62,624 bases of DNA from Marinifilaceae bacterium (lineage in GTDB: Bacteria > Bacteroidota > Bacteroidia > Bacteroidales > Marinifilaceae): contig JAFGYE010000120.1 of the NCBI GenBank assembly GCA_016936255.1, forward strand, positions 1-62,624, written 5' to 3'. Below are positions 26,813 through 37,056 of the stretch, piece after piece (position 1 is the stretch's first letter; each line of letters starts with the position of its first letter). The notes under the pieces were generated by a model. The model saw only the letters and a program-made list of their open reading frames with translations, did not search any database and had not been told where the DNA came from. A program made the translations under genes and the position numbers.

Positions 26813-27262
26813 ATGTCAAATACATTGAGTAAATATTTAAATATTCTCACCTATGTAATGATTGGTCTAACAGCAATTTTTGTTGCCATGTTTTACTTAG
26901 GTGGAGAGCTGCCAAATCAGCCATATCCAACGCCTGTTTATACTGATGTTTTATTGCAATGGGCAAAAGCATTATTTATTATTTGTGCTGGTTTGTCTTT
27001 GGTTTTTCCTATCATTCAGTTAGTAACTAACCCTAAGGGTGCTGTTAAAGGTTTGGGTGGATTAGTTGGTTTGGGTTTGGTAATCCTTATTGCTTATTCA
27101 TTATCAGATGCAACTTTGTTAGATCTTCCTGGTTATACTGGTGCTGATAACACTCCAGGAGCATTACAATTTGCAGATACTGTACTTTACACCATGTACA
27201 TTTTAGGTGTTGGAACAGTTGTTGCTATTGTTGCAACCGAAGTATTAAGAAAATTACGTTAA
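26813..27262 (+). CDS. Four-helix membrane protein of the exbB operon
   Basis: A 149-residue protein with four hydrophobic helices (YVMIGLTAIFVAMFYLGG, ALFIICAGLSLVFPIIQLV, GLVGLGLVILIAYSL, MYILGVGTVVAIVATEVL). It sits 9 bp after exbB and 53 bp before exbD. Genes of this type between exbB and exbD are common in Bacteroidota, but I know of no defined function. Confidence 0.8.
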   Translation: MSNTLSKYLNILTYVMIGLTAIFVAMFYLGGELPNQPYPTPVYTDVLLQWAKALFIICAGLSLVFPIIQLVTNPKGAVKGLGGLVGLGLVILIAYSLSDATLLDLPGYTGADNTPGALQFADTVLYTMYILGVGTVVAIVATEVLRKLR

Positions 27263-27315
27263 GTAAATGATTCGGATTTTTTATTCGGATCGATATACCT
27301 TTAGATTATAATATT

Positions 27316-27891
27316 ATGGCAAGAAAAACACCAGAGATTAATTCTAGTTCGATGGCCGATATTGCATTCTTGTTGTTAATTTTCTTCTTGGTTTCGACTA
27401 CTATGGACATTGATACAGGTATCTATAAAAAGTTACCGCCAATTCCAGAGGAAGAGGAAATAGACGCACCAAAGGTTAAACAACGTAATGTTTTAGCTAT
27501 TTTGGTGAACCGCAACGATGACTTATTGGTTAATGGAGAAATTCTTAGTATTTCGCAATTGCGTGAAAAAACAAAAGAATTTATCCTGAACCCGCTAAAT
27601 AGTGCAGATTTACCTGAGAAAAAATTGACTACAATTCCGTATTTTGGAGATGTAATGGTTTCGAAAGGTTTGGTTTCTTTGCAAAATGACCGCGGAACTA
27701 GTTACGAAATGTACATTAAAGTACAGGACGAACTTGCAGCTGCATCTCGTGAATTAAAAGATGAGAAGGCAATGCAGAAGTGGAATATGAAATATGCAGA
27801 CTTGGACGAAGATCAGCAGAGTGCTGTTAGGGATTATGTGCCAATGCAAATTTCTGAAGCTGAACCTAAAAATGTGGGAGGAAAAAAATAA
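27316..27891 (+). CDS. exbD: ExbD/TolR-family biopolymer transport protein (first copy)
   Basis: ExbD-like subunit with one N-terminal transmembrane helix (MADIAFLLLIFFLVSTTM) whose Asp lies near the membrane start, followed by a periplasmic domain. The 191-residue length is longer than classical ExbD because of a C-terminal extension. Its stop overlaps the start of the second exbD by one base (TAATG), so the two are translationally coupled. Confidence 0.92.
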   Translation: MARKTPEINSSSMADIAFLLLIFFLVSTTMDIDTGIYKKLPPIPEEEEIDAPKVKQRNVLAILVNRNDDLLVNGEILSISQLREKTKEFILNPLNSADLPEKKLTTIPYFGDVMVSKGLVSLQNDRGTSYEMYIKVQDELAAASRELKDEKAMQKWNMKYADLDEDQQSAVRDYVPMQISEAEPKNVGGKK

Positions 27892-28358
27892 TGGGAAAAT
27901 TTAAAAAAGGTGGTTCTAAGGAACTTCCGGAAATTTCAACAGCTTCTCTTCCTGATATCGTATTCATGCTTTTATTTTTCTTCATGGTTAGTACAACCAT
28001 GCGTGAAGTGGAATTGAATGTTGATGTTATGGTTCCAAGTGCAAAAGAAATCGTGAAATTGGAGAAAAAGGATCTTGTTAGTAACATTTATGTAGGTATT
28101 CCAATGAGAAAATTTGCAAAAACGATGGGTACTGAACCACAAATCCAATTGAACGATCAGTTTTCTACAGTTGATGATATTCAGGCCTTTATTGCTGCTG
28201 AAAGAGAAGCAAGAAAAGAGGAATTACGAAACAAGTTAACTACTTCTCTTAAAGTTGATCAATATACTAAGATGGGTATTATTATCGACATTAAGCAAGA
28301 GCTTAGAAAAGCTAGTTCGTTAAAACTGAACTATTCTACACGTGAAACAGCGGAATAA
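27891..28358 (+). CDS. exbD: ExbD/TolR-family biopolymer transport protein (second copy)
   Basis: Second ExbD homologue, 155 residues, with the helix SLPDIVFMLLFFFMVSTTM that resembles that of the first copy. Two diverged ExbD genes in tandem are usual in Bacteroidota and may form a heteromeric complex with ExbB. It ends before a perfect terminator. Confidence 0.92.
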   Translation: MGKFKKGGSKELPEISTASLPDIVFMLLFFFMVSTTMREVELNVDVMVPSAKEIVKLEKKDLVSNIYVGIPMRKFAKTMGTEPQIQLNDQFSTVDDIQAFIAAEREARKEELRNKLTTSLKVDQYTKMGIIIDIKQELRKASSLKLNYSTRETAE

Positions 28359-28380
28359 TATTCCAGGTTTATACATATTT

Positions 28381-28411
28381 AAAAGGAGTCCAATTTGGAC
28401 TCCTTTTTTTT
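28381..28411 (+). terminator. Terminator of the exb operon
   Basis: AAAGGAGTCC-aattt-GGACTCCTTT with an eight-T tail. Confidence 0.9.
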
Positions 28412-28499
28412 GCTGATTTTTTTATTTCTTCACACTAAAAAGCATTGTTTGTCATGAGAGTGTATTCCTTTAAAAACTTCTGTCGCAATGATAAAATAG

Positions 28500-28530
28500 A
28501 AAAGCCAATCAAAAAATATGATTGGCTTTT
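28500..28530 (-). terminator. Terminator of tRNA-Arg
   Basis: AAAAGCCAATC/GATTGGCTTTT perfect inverted repeat just beyond the 3' end of the tRNA on the minus strand. Confidence 0.8.
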
Positions 28531-28537
28531 CTATTTG

Positions 28538-28611
28538 TGACCCGTACAGGATTCAAACCTGTGACCTTCAGAACCGGAATCTGACGTTCTATTCAGCTGA
28601 ACTAACGGGCC
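28538..28611 (-). tRNA. tRNA-Arg, anticodon CCG
   Basis: Read on the minus strand it folds as a full cloverleaf of 74 nt: acceptor GGCCCGT/ACGGGTC (one G-T pair), D stem GTTC/GAAC, anticodon stem TCAGA/TCTGA with loop TTCCGGT (anticodon CCG, codon CGG), T stem ACAGG/CCTGT with loop TTTGAAT, discriminator A. CCA is not encoded. Confidence 0.95.
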
Positions 28612-28833
28612 GATTACGAGTGCAAATTTAGAAAAATATTTTGTTCTGCATCACATCTAAACTCATTCGTGTAAATAAATATAATTCATTGTTTTAAACT
28701 TGCATGTCTAAACCATTAAAATCCAAATCTTAATAAAATAAGACTTCCTTCTTAAACTCAGTAAATATTTATAAACTTTTGTTAATTTTGCGCTTTGAAA
28801 TGCAAGAAATAACCATATTTTATCAACATTACC

Positions 28834-31596
28834 ATGGAGTACAACTTTAAAGAAATAGAACAAAAGTGGCAGAAGTATTGGACTGAAGAGAAAACCTACA
28901 AAGTTGAAGTGAATTCTGAGAAGCCCAAATTTTATGTGCTCGATATGTTTCCATATCCTTCGGGGGCTGGTTTACATGTTGGTCATCCACTTGGATATAT
29001 CGCTTCGGATATATATTCCCGCTATAAAACTTTAAAGGGTTTTAATGTGCTTCATCCAATGGGATATGATGCTTATGGTTTGCCTGCTGAGCAATATGCG
29101 ATACAAACAGGACAGCACCCTGCTATTACAACAGAAACAAATATTAACAGATATCGTGAGCAATTAAATAAAATTGGCTTTTCATACGACTGGGATCGCG
29201 AAGTTCGTACTTGTGATCCTGAGTATTATAAATGGACCCAATGGGCATTTATTCAAATGTTCAATCACTATTTCAATATCGATTCTCAAAAAGCAGAATC
29301 AATTGAGTCTTTGGTTGCGCAGTTTGAGCTTTTAGGCAATGGAAAAGTAAATGCTGCTTGTTCAGAAACAGATGTGTTTACTGCTGATGAGTGGAACGCT
29401 TTTTCTGATATCGAAAAACAGACTGTTCTTTTAAGCTACAGGTTGGCATATTTGGCTGATACAATGGTAAACTGGTGTCCTAAATTAGGGACTGTTTTAG
29501 CGAATGATGAGGTGAAAGATGGTGCTTCGGTCCGGGGAGGACACCCTGTTGAGCAAAAGAAGATGCGTCAATGGTCATTGCGTGTTTCTGCCTATGCAAA
29601 ACGTTTATTGGATGGTTTGGATAATTTGGAATGGACTGACTCTTTAAAAGAGATTCAGAAAAACTGGATTGGGCGTTCTGTTGGTGCTGAAGTTAATTTT
29701 GGAGTGAAAGGTTCTGATTTAAAAATGGAGATTTTCACTACCCGTCCTGACACAATTTTCGGTGTTACTTTCATGGTTTTAGCTCCGGAGAGCGATTTGG
29801 TGAAGGAATTAACAACAGCAGATTGTCAGGTGAATATTGATGCTTATATAGAGGCAACAAGCAAAAGAACAGAAAGAGAGCGTTTAGCTGATGTTAAAAC
29901 GGTGAGCGGTGCATTTACAGGTGCATATGCAGTTCATCCTTTTACAGGCGAGGAAATACCTGTCTGGGTGAGTGATTATGTGCTTGCTGGATATGGAACG
30001 GGTGCAATTATGGCGGTTCCTGCCCATGATAGCCGCGATTACGCATTTGCGAAACATTTCAATTTGCCGATTGTTCAGGTGGTCTCAGGCGGTGATATTT
30101 CGGAGGAATCTTACGATGCCAAAGAAGGACAATCAATGAACTCTGATTTTTTGAATGGATTGGATGTAAAAGATGCGATTGTAAAAGCAAACGAGGAAGT
30201 TGAAGCAAGAGGTTTAGGAAAGAAAAAAATCAACTACAGATTGAGAGATGCAATTTTCTCACGACAAAGATATTGGGGAGAACCTTTCCCTGTCTATTTT
30301 AAAGACGGAATGCCTCAAATGATGGATTTGGACAAGTTGCCTTTAGAACTGCCAGAGATTGATAAATACTTGCCAACAGAGAGCGGGGAACCACCTTTGG
30401 GTCGTGCAAAAGATTGGGTTACCGAAGATGGATATCCAATTGAATTGAATACAATGCCTGGTTTTGCAGGATCATCTGCTTACTACTTGCGATATATGGA
30501 TCCTCGTAACAATGATTCATTGGTTTCTGCCGAAGCAAATGAATATTGGCAGGATGTTGATTTGTATATTGGTGGTACCGAGCATGCTACGGGCCACTTA
30601 ATTTATTCTCGTTTTTGGAATAAATTCCTTTTTGATATCAATGAAGTATGTAAAGATGAGCCTTTCAAGAAATTGATCAACCAAGGAATGATTCAGGGAC
30701 GATCGAATTTTGTTTATCGTGATAAGAAATCCAATAAATACGTTTCTTACGGATTAATAGAGGGGTATGATACAACTGCAATTCATGTTGATGTGAATAT
30801 TGTGAAAAATGATGTTCTTGATTTGGAAGCCTTTAAAAACTGGATGCCTGAATATAAGAAGGCTGAATTCATTTTAGAGGATGGAAAATATCATTGTGGC
30901 TGGGCTGTCGAAAAAATGTCTAAATCCATGTTTAATGTGGTAAACCCTGATGTAATTGTAGAAGAATACGGAGCTGATACTTTGCGTTTATACGAAATGT
31001 TTTTGGGTCCGTTGGAAGCGCATAAACCATGGGATACAAACGGAATAGATGGTGTTCATAAATTTCTGAAGAAATTATGGCGGTTGTTTCATAATGAAGC
31101 AGGTGAATTTGAATTGGCAAGCAGTGAGCCAACACAAGACGAATTAAAGGTTCTTCATAAAACCATTAAGAAAATACAGGATGATATTGAGCGTTTTTCA
31201 TTCAATACCTCAGTTTCAGCTTTCATGATTTGTGTGAATGAGTTGTATACTTTGAAGTGTAACAATAAAGCCGTTCTTGAAAATCTTTTGGTTATTCTTG
31301 CTCCTTTTGCACCTCATGTTGCTGAAGAATTATGGGCTTTATGTGGAAATGCAACAAGTATAACAAAGGCAGATTTCCCGGAGTTCAACGAAAGTTTCGT
31401 TCAGGAAAATATTCATAAATATCCTGTTTCATTTAATGGTAAAATGAGATTTATACTTGAATTACCCGTAAATCTAAGCAGAGATGAAATAGAAAAGGAA
31501 GTTCTTTCTTTAGAAAGATCTCAAAAATGGATCGATGGAAAAACGCCTAAGAAAATTATAATCGTTCCTAATAAGATCATTAATATAGTAGTATAA
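28834..31596 (+). CDS. leuS: Leucyl-tRNA synthetase
   Basis: Class I synthetase that charges tRNA-Leu. The HIGH-type motif is HVGH (residues 48-51) in [15 protein letters not shown], and KMSKS is at residues 694-698. The CP1 editing domain is present ([18 protein letters not shown]). At 920 residues it is complete. A perfect TAATTTTG -7 box lies at 28783-28790. Followed by a strong terminator. Confidence 0.97.
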   Translation: MEYNFKEIEQKWQKYWTEEKTYKVEVNSEKPKFYVLDMFPYPSGAGLHVGHPLGYIASDIYSRYKTLKGFNVLHPMGYDAYGLPAEQYAIQTGQHPAITTETNINRYREQLNKIGFSYDWDREVRTCDPEYYKWTQWAFIQMFNHYFNIDSQKAESIESLVAQFELLGNGKVNAACSETDVFTADEWNAFSDIEKQTVLLSYRLAYLADTMVNWCPKLGTVLANDEVKDGASVRGGHPVEQKKMRQWSLRVSAYAKRLLDGLDNLEWTDSLKEIQKNWIGRSVGAEVNFGVKGSDLKMEIFTTRPDTIFGVTFMVLAPESDLVKELTTADCQVNIDAYIEATSKRTERERLADVKTVSGAFTGAYAVHPFTGEEIPVWVSDYVLAGYGTGAIMAVPAHDSRDYAFAKHFNLPIVQVVSGGDISEESYDAKEGQSMNSDFLNGLDVKDAIVKANEEVEARGLGKKKINYRLRDAIFSRQRYWGEPFPVYFKDGMPQMMDLDKLPLELPEIDKYLPTESGEPPLGRAKDWVTEDGYPIELNTMPGFAGSSAYYLRYMDPRNNDSLVSAEANEYWQDVDLYIGGTEHATGHLIYSRFWNKFLFDINEVCKDEPFKKLINQGMIQGRSNFVYRDKKSNKYVSYGLIEGYDTTAIHVDVNIVKNDVLDLEAFKNWMPEYKKAEFILEDGKYHCGWAVEKMSKSMFNVVNPDVIVEEYGADTLRLYEMFLGPLEAHKPWDTNGIDGVHKFLKKLWRLFHNEAGEFELASSEPTQDELKVLHKTIKKIQDDIERFSFNTSVSAFMICVNELYTLKCNNKAVLENLLVILAPFAPHVAEELWALCGNATSITKADFPEFNESFVQENIHKYPVSFNGKMRFILELPVNLSRDEIEKEVLSLERSQKWIDGKTPKKIIIVPNKIINIVV

Positions 31597-31620
31597 ATAA
31601 ATTATTCAAATAAGTTTCAG

Positions 31621-31670
31621 GCTTTAAGCTTTGTTGACTGTTTGACAACAAAACTTAAAGCTTTTTTTTT
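31621..31670 (+). terminator. Terminator of leuS
   Basis: Long stem GCTTTAAG-c-TTTGTTG / CAACAAA-a-CTTAAAGC (31621-31636 with 31646-31661) and a T run. It lies close to the start of the next gene at 31679. Confidence 0.88.
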
Positions 31671-31678
31671 AATACGAG

Positions 31679-32539
31679 ATGAAAATAAATTATTCTGAAA
31701 TAAAATCCCTGGTAGTAATTACTATTGGGATGGCAATATATTGCTTTAGTTGGGCAGCCTTTTTAATCCCATCTGGTATAATTGGAGGAGGGGTTAGTGG
31801 TATTGGTACATTAATTTATTTTGCGAGTGCAAAAGCAATTCCTGTTGGTTATTCTTATTTTATTATTAATGCCTTTTTAATACTGATAGCTCTAAAAATA
31901 TTGGGTAGTAAATTTGGTGTTAAAACAGTATTTGCAATTATTGTGGGGTCGGTATTACTTTCAGTTTTGCCGAAGCTTATTCCTGAACCTTTAGTGAATG
32001 AGAAATTTATGGCTGCAATTATCGGAGGTGCCTTATCCGGAATTGGAGTTGGTATCACGATATCTCAAGGAGGTAGTTCCGGAGGTACTGATATTATAGC
32101 AATGATTATCAATAAATACAAAAATATCAGTCCCGGACGTATTATATTATATCTTGATATTTTTATCATTGCTTCATCTTATATCGTGTTTAAAGATGTA
32201 CCTACTATTGTGTATGGCTACGTAGTAATGTCTATTACAGCTTATGCTATTGATATGGTGATTTCTGGATCGAAACAATCTGCTCAGCTTTTTATTATTT
32301 CAACAGAGTTTGAAAAGATTGCCAATGAAATTACCGGGACTATGAACAGGGGAGTGTCTGTGGTGGATGCAACCGGCTGGTATTCAAAGGAAAGCAAAAA
32401 GATATTGATGGTTGTGGTTCGAAAACATGAAGCTCCATCGATCTTTAAATTAGTAAAACAAATTGATGGAAATGCCTTTATATCAATGGGATCGGTAATG
32501 GGGGTTTATGGCTTAGGTTTTGAAGAAATAAGAGGGTAG
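31679..32539 (+). CDS. YitT-family membrane protein (first of two tandem copies)
   Basis: Integral membrane protein of 286 residues with about five transmembrane helices (DUF161/YitT part) and a C-terminal DUF2179 domain (about residues 220-280, with AFISMGSVMGVYGLGF). Substrate of the family is unknown. The second copy begins five bases later and shares long matches (GGxSxGGTDIxAMxINKYKNxSPG), so this is a tandem duplication. Confidence 0.88.
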   Translation: MKINYSEIKSLVVITIGMAIYCFSWAAFLIPSGIIGGGVSGIGTLIYFASAKAIPVGYSYFIINAFLILIALKILGSKFGVKTVFAIIVGSVLLSVLPKLIPEPLVNEKFMAAIIGGALSGIGVGITISQGGSSGGTDIIAMIINKYKNISPGRIILYLDIFIIASSYIVFKDVPTIVYGYVVMSITAYAIDMVISGSKQSAQLFIISTEFEKIANEITGTMNRGVSVVDATGWYSKESKKILMVVVRKHEAPSIFKLVKQIDGNAFISMGSVMGVYGLGFEEIRG

Positions 32540-32544
32540 TTATT

Positions 32545-33414
32545 ATGAAAAAAAGCAGTTCGATACAAATGTCAAAATTTGATTTTCAGTCATACCTAAT
32601 TATCACAATAGGCTTGTTGGTCGGTTCGCTTGCGTGGACCGGATTCATTATTCCTGCAGAAATTGTAGGTTCGGGTGTTGGTGGTATTGCAACCATGATT
32701 TACTATGTAACAGGTTTTAAGGTTGGATATAGTGTTTTCCTTATCAATTCTGTTTTTCTTCTTGTTGCATTGCGCGTTTTGGGTTTCGGTTTTGGTGTTA
32801 AAACCATTTATGGAATTACTGTTCTTTCCTTTTTTCTTTGGCTGTTTCAGTCCTTAATAACAGAGCCCTTGGTTTCCGATCGATTCATGTGTGCTATCAT
32901 TGGAGGAATACTGGCTGGAGCCAGTGCCGGAATGATATTGTCACGCGGAGGGAGTACAGGGGGAACTGATATTCTGGCCATGATGATTAATAAGTATAAG
33001 AATTACAGCCCCGGACAATTGTTACTTACAATTGATGTTGTTATTATTTCGTCTTCGTATTTGTTAGAGCATTCCATTGAACAGGTTGTATATGGATTTG
33101 TTACTATGGGAGTAAGTGCCTATTGTGTTGATATGATTATTGAGGGAAGCAAACAGTCTGTACAGATCTTTATTTTTACACGAAAGCCTGATGAGATTAG
33201 AAAAGAGGTTGTTTATTCTCTTGATCAGGGAATAACTGTTCTTAGCGCAACAGGTGGTTTTAGTGGGGAAGATGTTAAAGTATTAATGCTGTTGGCCAGG
33301 AAAAGAGAATCTCAGACTATTTTGAATATGATTAAGCTGGTGGATCCGGATGCATTTATTTCTCTGGGAAGCGTAATGGGAGTTTACGGAAAGGGATTCG
33401 ATAAGATTAAATAA
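32545..33414 (+). CDS. YitT-family membrane protein (second tandem copy)
   Basis: 289-residue paralogue of the preceding gene, with the same membrane part and C-terminal DUF2179 domain (DAFISLGSVMGVYGKGF). The copies are well diverged at most positions, so the duplication is old. The two probably work as a pair or a heteromer; that is inference. Confidence 0.88.
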   Translation: MKKSSSIQMSKFDFQSYLIITIGLLVGSLAWTGFIIPAEIVGSGVGGIATMIYYVTGFKVGYSVFLINSVFLLVALRVLGFGFGVKTIYGITVLSFFLWLFQSLITEPLVSDRFMCAIIGGILAGASAGMILSRGGSTGGTDILAMMINKYKNYSPGQLLLTIDVVIISSSYLLEHSIEQVVYGFVTMGVSAYCVDMIIEGSKQSVQIFIFTRKPDEIRKEVVYSLDQGITVLSATGGFSGEDVKVLMLLARKRESQTILNMIKLVDPDAFISLGSVMGVYGKGFDKIK

Positions 33415-33516
33415 CAATTTCTTAAAAAAGCTTAAAACGTTGTGGATACTCTGAGGGCTATTGTTCAACTATTATAATAGTAATACCTTTATGCTTCTCA
33501 AAAATAAATATCCACG

Positions 33517-34788
33517 ATGAAAAAAATCTTGAACTATAAGTTTCTATTAATTGCATGTGCTGTGCTTTTAGGTTTAATTGTTCTTAAATGGTACTCAAGC
33601 AAACGATCAATAAAACAAATTGAACAGGAAGAAGTTGTAATTGACACCACTGAGATAGTTCAGGTGCATTTAAAATATGGATTTCCCATTGAAGAATTTG
33701 CCGTGGAGACTAACAAGGTAAAACGTAATCATAGCTTATCAACCATATTGCGGCAATATGATATTAGTTTTGGTACCATTGATGATATAGCAAGGAAAGC
33801 AAAGAAGGTTTTTAATGTCAGAAGGATTAAGTCAGGACATGAGTATTCAGTTCTTTTCACTAAAGATAGTTTGAAAACACCGGAGTATTTTATTTATGAA
33901 AATACCCCCGTTGAATACATCGTATTCGATTTGCGCGACACTTTAAATGTATTTAAGGGTGAGAAGAAAATTATTAAACATAGGAAGCAGATAAAAGGAA
34001 GTATTGAGTCGTCGTTGTGGAATGCAATGGTTGAAGCCAATTCGGATCCTTTACTATCTGTTGAACTTTCTGATATTTATGCCTGGACTATTGATTTTTT
34101 TGGTGTTGGGAAAGGTGATCAATTCAATATCATTTACGAAGAATCATTTGTTGATGAAAAACCCATACATCAAATAAAAGTGATCGCTGCAAATTTTATA
34201 CATCATAACTCAAATAATTATGCCTTTGCCTTTGTTGAAGGTGATAAAGAAGGTTATTTTGATGAAGAAGGGAAAAGTCTGCAAAAAGCATTTTTGAAAG
34301 CCCCTCTTCGCTTTTCAAGAATTAGCTCAAAGTTTTCTAATAATAGGTTTCATCCGGTTTTAAAAAGGTATCGGGCTCATCATGGTGTCGATTATGCAGC
34401 GCCTACAGGTACGCCCGTTCACACAATTGGCGATGGTGTTATTACCAAAAGAGGATATCAGGCAAATGGTGGAGGAAACTATCTTACTATTAAGCACAAT
34501 AGTGTTTACTCAACAACTTATATGCATCTTTCCCGGTTTGCTAAAAGAATGAATGCCGGCACCAGAGTTAAGCAGGGCGAAACAATCGGATATGTTGGAG
34601 CAACTGGTCTTGCAACAGGTCCTCATTTAGATTTCAGAGTTTATAAAAATGGAACTCCAATAAATCCATTGAATATAAAATCGCCTCCTGTGTCACCCGT
34701 GAAAGAAGAAAACGTGGCCAGATATAAGCAGGAAATGGAAAAATTAATGCAGGAGCTAAGCCCGAAGGAAGCAATGACTTTAGAGTAA
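33517..34788 (+). CDS. M23-family peptidase (LytM-like) with N-terminal membrane anchor
   Basis: Cell-wall endopeptidase-like protein of 423 residues. An N-terminal hydrophobic helix (FLLIACAVLLGLIVL) anchors it; residues 50-250 resemble the OapA/LysM-like region that precedes M23 in Bacteroidota; the M23 domain at about 275-380 has HHGVDYAAPTGTPV and GPHLDFRVY with the metal-binding His and Asp. The final bases overlap the 3' end of purN on the other strand by nine bases. Confidence 0.9.
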   Translation: MKKILNYKFLLIACAVLLGLIVLKWYSSKRSIKQIEQEEVVIDTTEIVQVHLKYGFPIEEFAVETNKVKRNHSLSTILRQYDISFGTIDDIARKAKKVFNVRRIKSGHEYSVLFTKDSLKTPEYFIYENTPVEYIVFDLRDTLNVFKGEKKIIKHRKQIKGSIESSLWNAMVEANSDPLLSVELSDIYAWTIDFFGVGKGDQFNIIYEESFVDEKPIHQIKVIAANFIHHNSNNYAFAFVEGDKEGYFDEEGKSLQKAFLKAPLRFSRISSKFSNNRFHPVLKRYRAHHGVDYAAPTGTPVHTIGDGVITKRGYQANGGGNYLTIKHNSVYSTTYMHLSRFAKRMNAGTRVKQGETIGYVGATGLATGPHLDFRVYKNGTPINPLNIKSPPVSPVKEENVARYKQEMEKLMQELSPKEAMTLE

Positions 34789-35340
34789 TTGCTCAATTAT
34801 TTTGGGGAAGAATTCATGTTCCAGTTTATGAATTTTTTCAGCAACATCTTCTGCAGAATCATTTGGTGAGATACTGCATTTGGCTTGAAATACGATTTTT
34901 CCTTCATCGTATTTCTCATTTACCAAATGAATGGTAATGCCACTTTCTGTTTCTTTATTTTCGACAACTGCCTGATGAACCTTCATGCCATACATCCCTT
35001 TTCCACCATATTTTGGTAAAAGAGCAGGGTGAATATTGATAATAGAATTGGGATATTTACGCAGTAAATTAAGAGGAAGCAACCAAAGAAATCCTGCTAA
35101 AACAATAAAATCGACCTTTTTTTCAGCCAAAAAATCAATTATTTTATCCGTTTCGTTGAATTCTGATCGGGAAAAAACTAAAATTGGAATATTTAGGCTT
35201 CTTGCTCTGGAAAGTACAAAGGCATTGGCGTTGTTGGAAAGAATTGCCGAAATCTCAAATTCGGGTTTATCGCTAAAATATCTTGCGATATTTTCAGCAT
35301 TACTCCCTGATCCAGAAGCAAATATAGCTAGTCGTTTCAT
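34780..35340 (-). CDS. purN: Phosphoribosylglycinamide formyltransferase
   Basis: Transfers a formyl group from 10-formyl-tetrahydrofolate to GAR in purine synthesis. The formyltransferase fold is marked by IFASGSGSNAENI, NIHPALLPKYGGKGMYG (catalytic Asn-His region) and YDEGKIVFQ. At 186 residues it is of normal size. It converges on the M23 gene with a nine-base overlap of the coding ends. Confidence 0.94.
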   Translation of the reverse strand: MKRLAIFASGSGSNAENIARYFSDKPEFEISAILSNNANAFVLSRARSLNIPILVFSRSEFNETDKIIDFLAEKKVDFIVLAGFLWLLPLNLLRKYPNSIINIHPALLPKYGGKGMYGMKVHQAVVENKETESGITIHLVNEKYDEGKIVFQAKCSISPNDSAEDVAEKIHKLEHEFFPKIIEQLL

Positions 35341-35456
35341 GTTGGGTTTTCAAATTTAACTAAAACACACAAATATATGCAAAAGGCATTTCGCAGTGAA
35401 ATAATTTCGCAGAAAAGGAAAAAGAATTACCTTTGACCGCAACTTTGTGAAATAAA

Positions 35457-35488
35457 TTTGAATTATTTAGAGTAAATTTATTTCTTTG
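35457..35488 (+). promoter_or_regulatory. Probable promoter of acpP-fabF-rnc
   Basis: TTTG (35457-35460), 20-nt spacer, TTTCTTTG (35481-35488). It matches the consensus at all but one -7 position and lies 53 bp before acpP. Confidence 0.45.
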
Positions 35489-35541
35489 CACAGTTGAAAA
35501 TTAATTAGTTTAAATATTTAATCACTTAAAATTTTAAAGTT

Positions 35542-35778
35542 ATGTCTGATATTGCATCTAGAGTAAAAGCTATCATAGTTGATAAGTTGGGTGTGGACGA
35601 AACTGAGGTAACACTTGAGGCTAGTTTCACTAACGATCTTGGAGCTGATTCATTGGATACAGTTGAGCTTATTATGGAATTCGAAAAAGAATTTAACATC
35701 GCTATTCCAGACGATCAAGCAGAAAACATTGGTACTGTAGGTGACGCTATTTCTTACATCGGAGAAAACGCTAAGTAA
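35542..35778 (+). CDS. acpP: Acyl carrier protein
   Basis: 78-residue acidic carrier of acyl chains in fatty acid synthesis. The phosphopantetheine serine is Ser37 in GADSLDTVE. It is followed 21 bp later by fabF, the usual order. Confidence 0.97.
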   Translation: MSDIASRVKAIIVDKLGVDETEVTLEASFTNDLGADSLDTVELIMEFEKEFNIAIPDDQAENIGTVGDAISYIGENAK

Positions 35779-35799
35779 TTATTAACCAGAACCTTTTTT

Positions 35800-37053
35800 A
35801 TGGAATTTAGAAGAGTAGTAGTAACTGGGCTTGGAACAATAAACCCAATTGGTAATTCTATTGCCGAATATTGGGATAACTTGGAGAATGGAGTGGGTGG
35901 ATCAGGAATGATTACTCATTTTGATGCTTCAAAGTTCAAAACTCAGTTTGCTTGCGAAGTTAAAAATTTCGAGCCTAATGATCATTTCGACCGCAAGGAA
36001 GTTAGAAAATTAGATTTGTATGCTCAGTATGCTTTGGTTGCGGCCAAACAAGCTATTGAAGATTCAAATCTGGACCTTGAATCGGAAGATTTAACAAAGG
36101 CTGGAGTAATCTGGGGTTCTGGTATTGGCGGAATTAAAACTTTCTTAGATGAAGTAACAGGATATGCAAACGGGGATGGAACTCCTCGTTTCTCTCCTTT
36201 CTTCATTCCTAAGATGATTTCTGATATTGCCGCCGGTCATATTTCAATGAAATATGGATTCCAAGGACCTAATTATGGTACTGTTTCTGCATGCGCTTCG
36301 GCTTCACATGCAATGATTGATGCAATGAATTACATCCGTTTGGGTAAAGCTAATATCTTTATTACAGGAGGTTCTGAAGCATCTATCAATGAAGCAGGTT
36401 TGGGTGGATTTAATTCTATGCAGGCATTATCTACAAACAACGAAGAGTATAAAACTGCATCTCGTCCATTTTGTAAAACCCGTGATGGTTTTGTTATGGG
36501 TGAAGGAAGTGGTTGCTTGATTTTTGAAGAATATGAGCACGCTAAAAAACGAGGAGCAAAAATTTACGCCGAAATTGTTGGTGGTGGAATGTCTGGTGAT
36601 GCTTATCACCTAACAGCAACTCATCCAGAAGGAAGAGGTGCTATTAACGCTATGAAAATGGCGTTAGAAGACGCTTGTCTGAAACCGGAAGAAATTGATT
36701 ATATCAATGTTCATGGAACTTCAACACCAGTAGGTGATATTCCTGAAACAAAAGCGGTTCAGACTGTGTTTGGCGATCATGCCTATAAATTGAACATTAG
36801 TGCTACAAAATCAATGACTGGTCACTTGCTGGGAGCAGCAGGAGCTGTTGAAGCTATTGCCTGTATTTTGGCAATAAACAATCAAACAGTTCCTCCTACA
36901 ATTAACTTTAGTGAGTCGGATCCTAACATTGATGAAAAACTAAACCTTACACTTCATAAGGCTCAGAAACGTGAAATTCGCACTGCCTTGAGCAATACAT
37001 TTGGGTTTGGTGGCCATAATGCTTCGGTTATTTTCAAATCATTCATTGAATAA
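35800..37053 (+). CDS. fabF: Beta-ketoacyl-ACP synthase II
   Basis: Condensing enzyme of fatty acid elongation. The Cys-His-His triad is visible: Cys165 in VSACASASHAM, His in VHGTSTPVGD and His in KSMTGHLLGAAG. At 417 residues it is complete. The acpP-fabF-rnc order is typical of bacterial fatty acid gene clusters. Confidence 0.97.
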   Translation: MEFRRVVVTGLGTINPIGNSIAEYWDNLENGVGGSGMITHFDASKFKTQFACEVKNFEPNDHFDRKEVRKLDLYAQYALVAAKQAIEDSNLDLESEDLTKAGVIWGSGIGGIKTFLDEVTGYANGDGTPRFSPFFIPKMISDIAAGHISMKYGFQGPNYGTVSACASASHAMIDAMNYIRLGKANIFITGGSEASINEAGLGGFNSMQALSTNNEEYKTASRPFCKTRDGFVMGEGSGCLIFEEYEHAKKRGAKIYAEIVGGGMSGDAYHLTATHPEGRGAINAMKMALEDACLKPEEIDYINVHGTSTPVGDIPETKAVQTVFGDHAYKLNISATKSMTGHLLGAAGAVEAIACILAINNQTVPPTINFSESDPNIDEKLNLTLHKAQKREIRTALSNTFGFGGHNASVIFKSFIE

Positions 37054-37056
37054 TTT

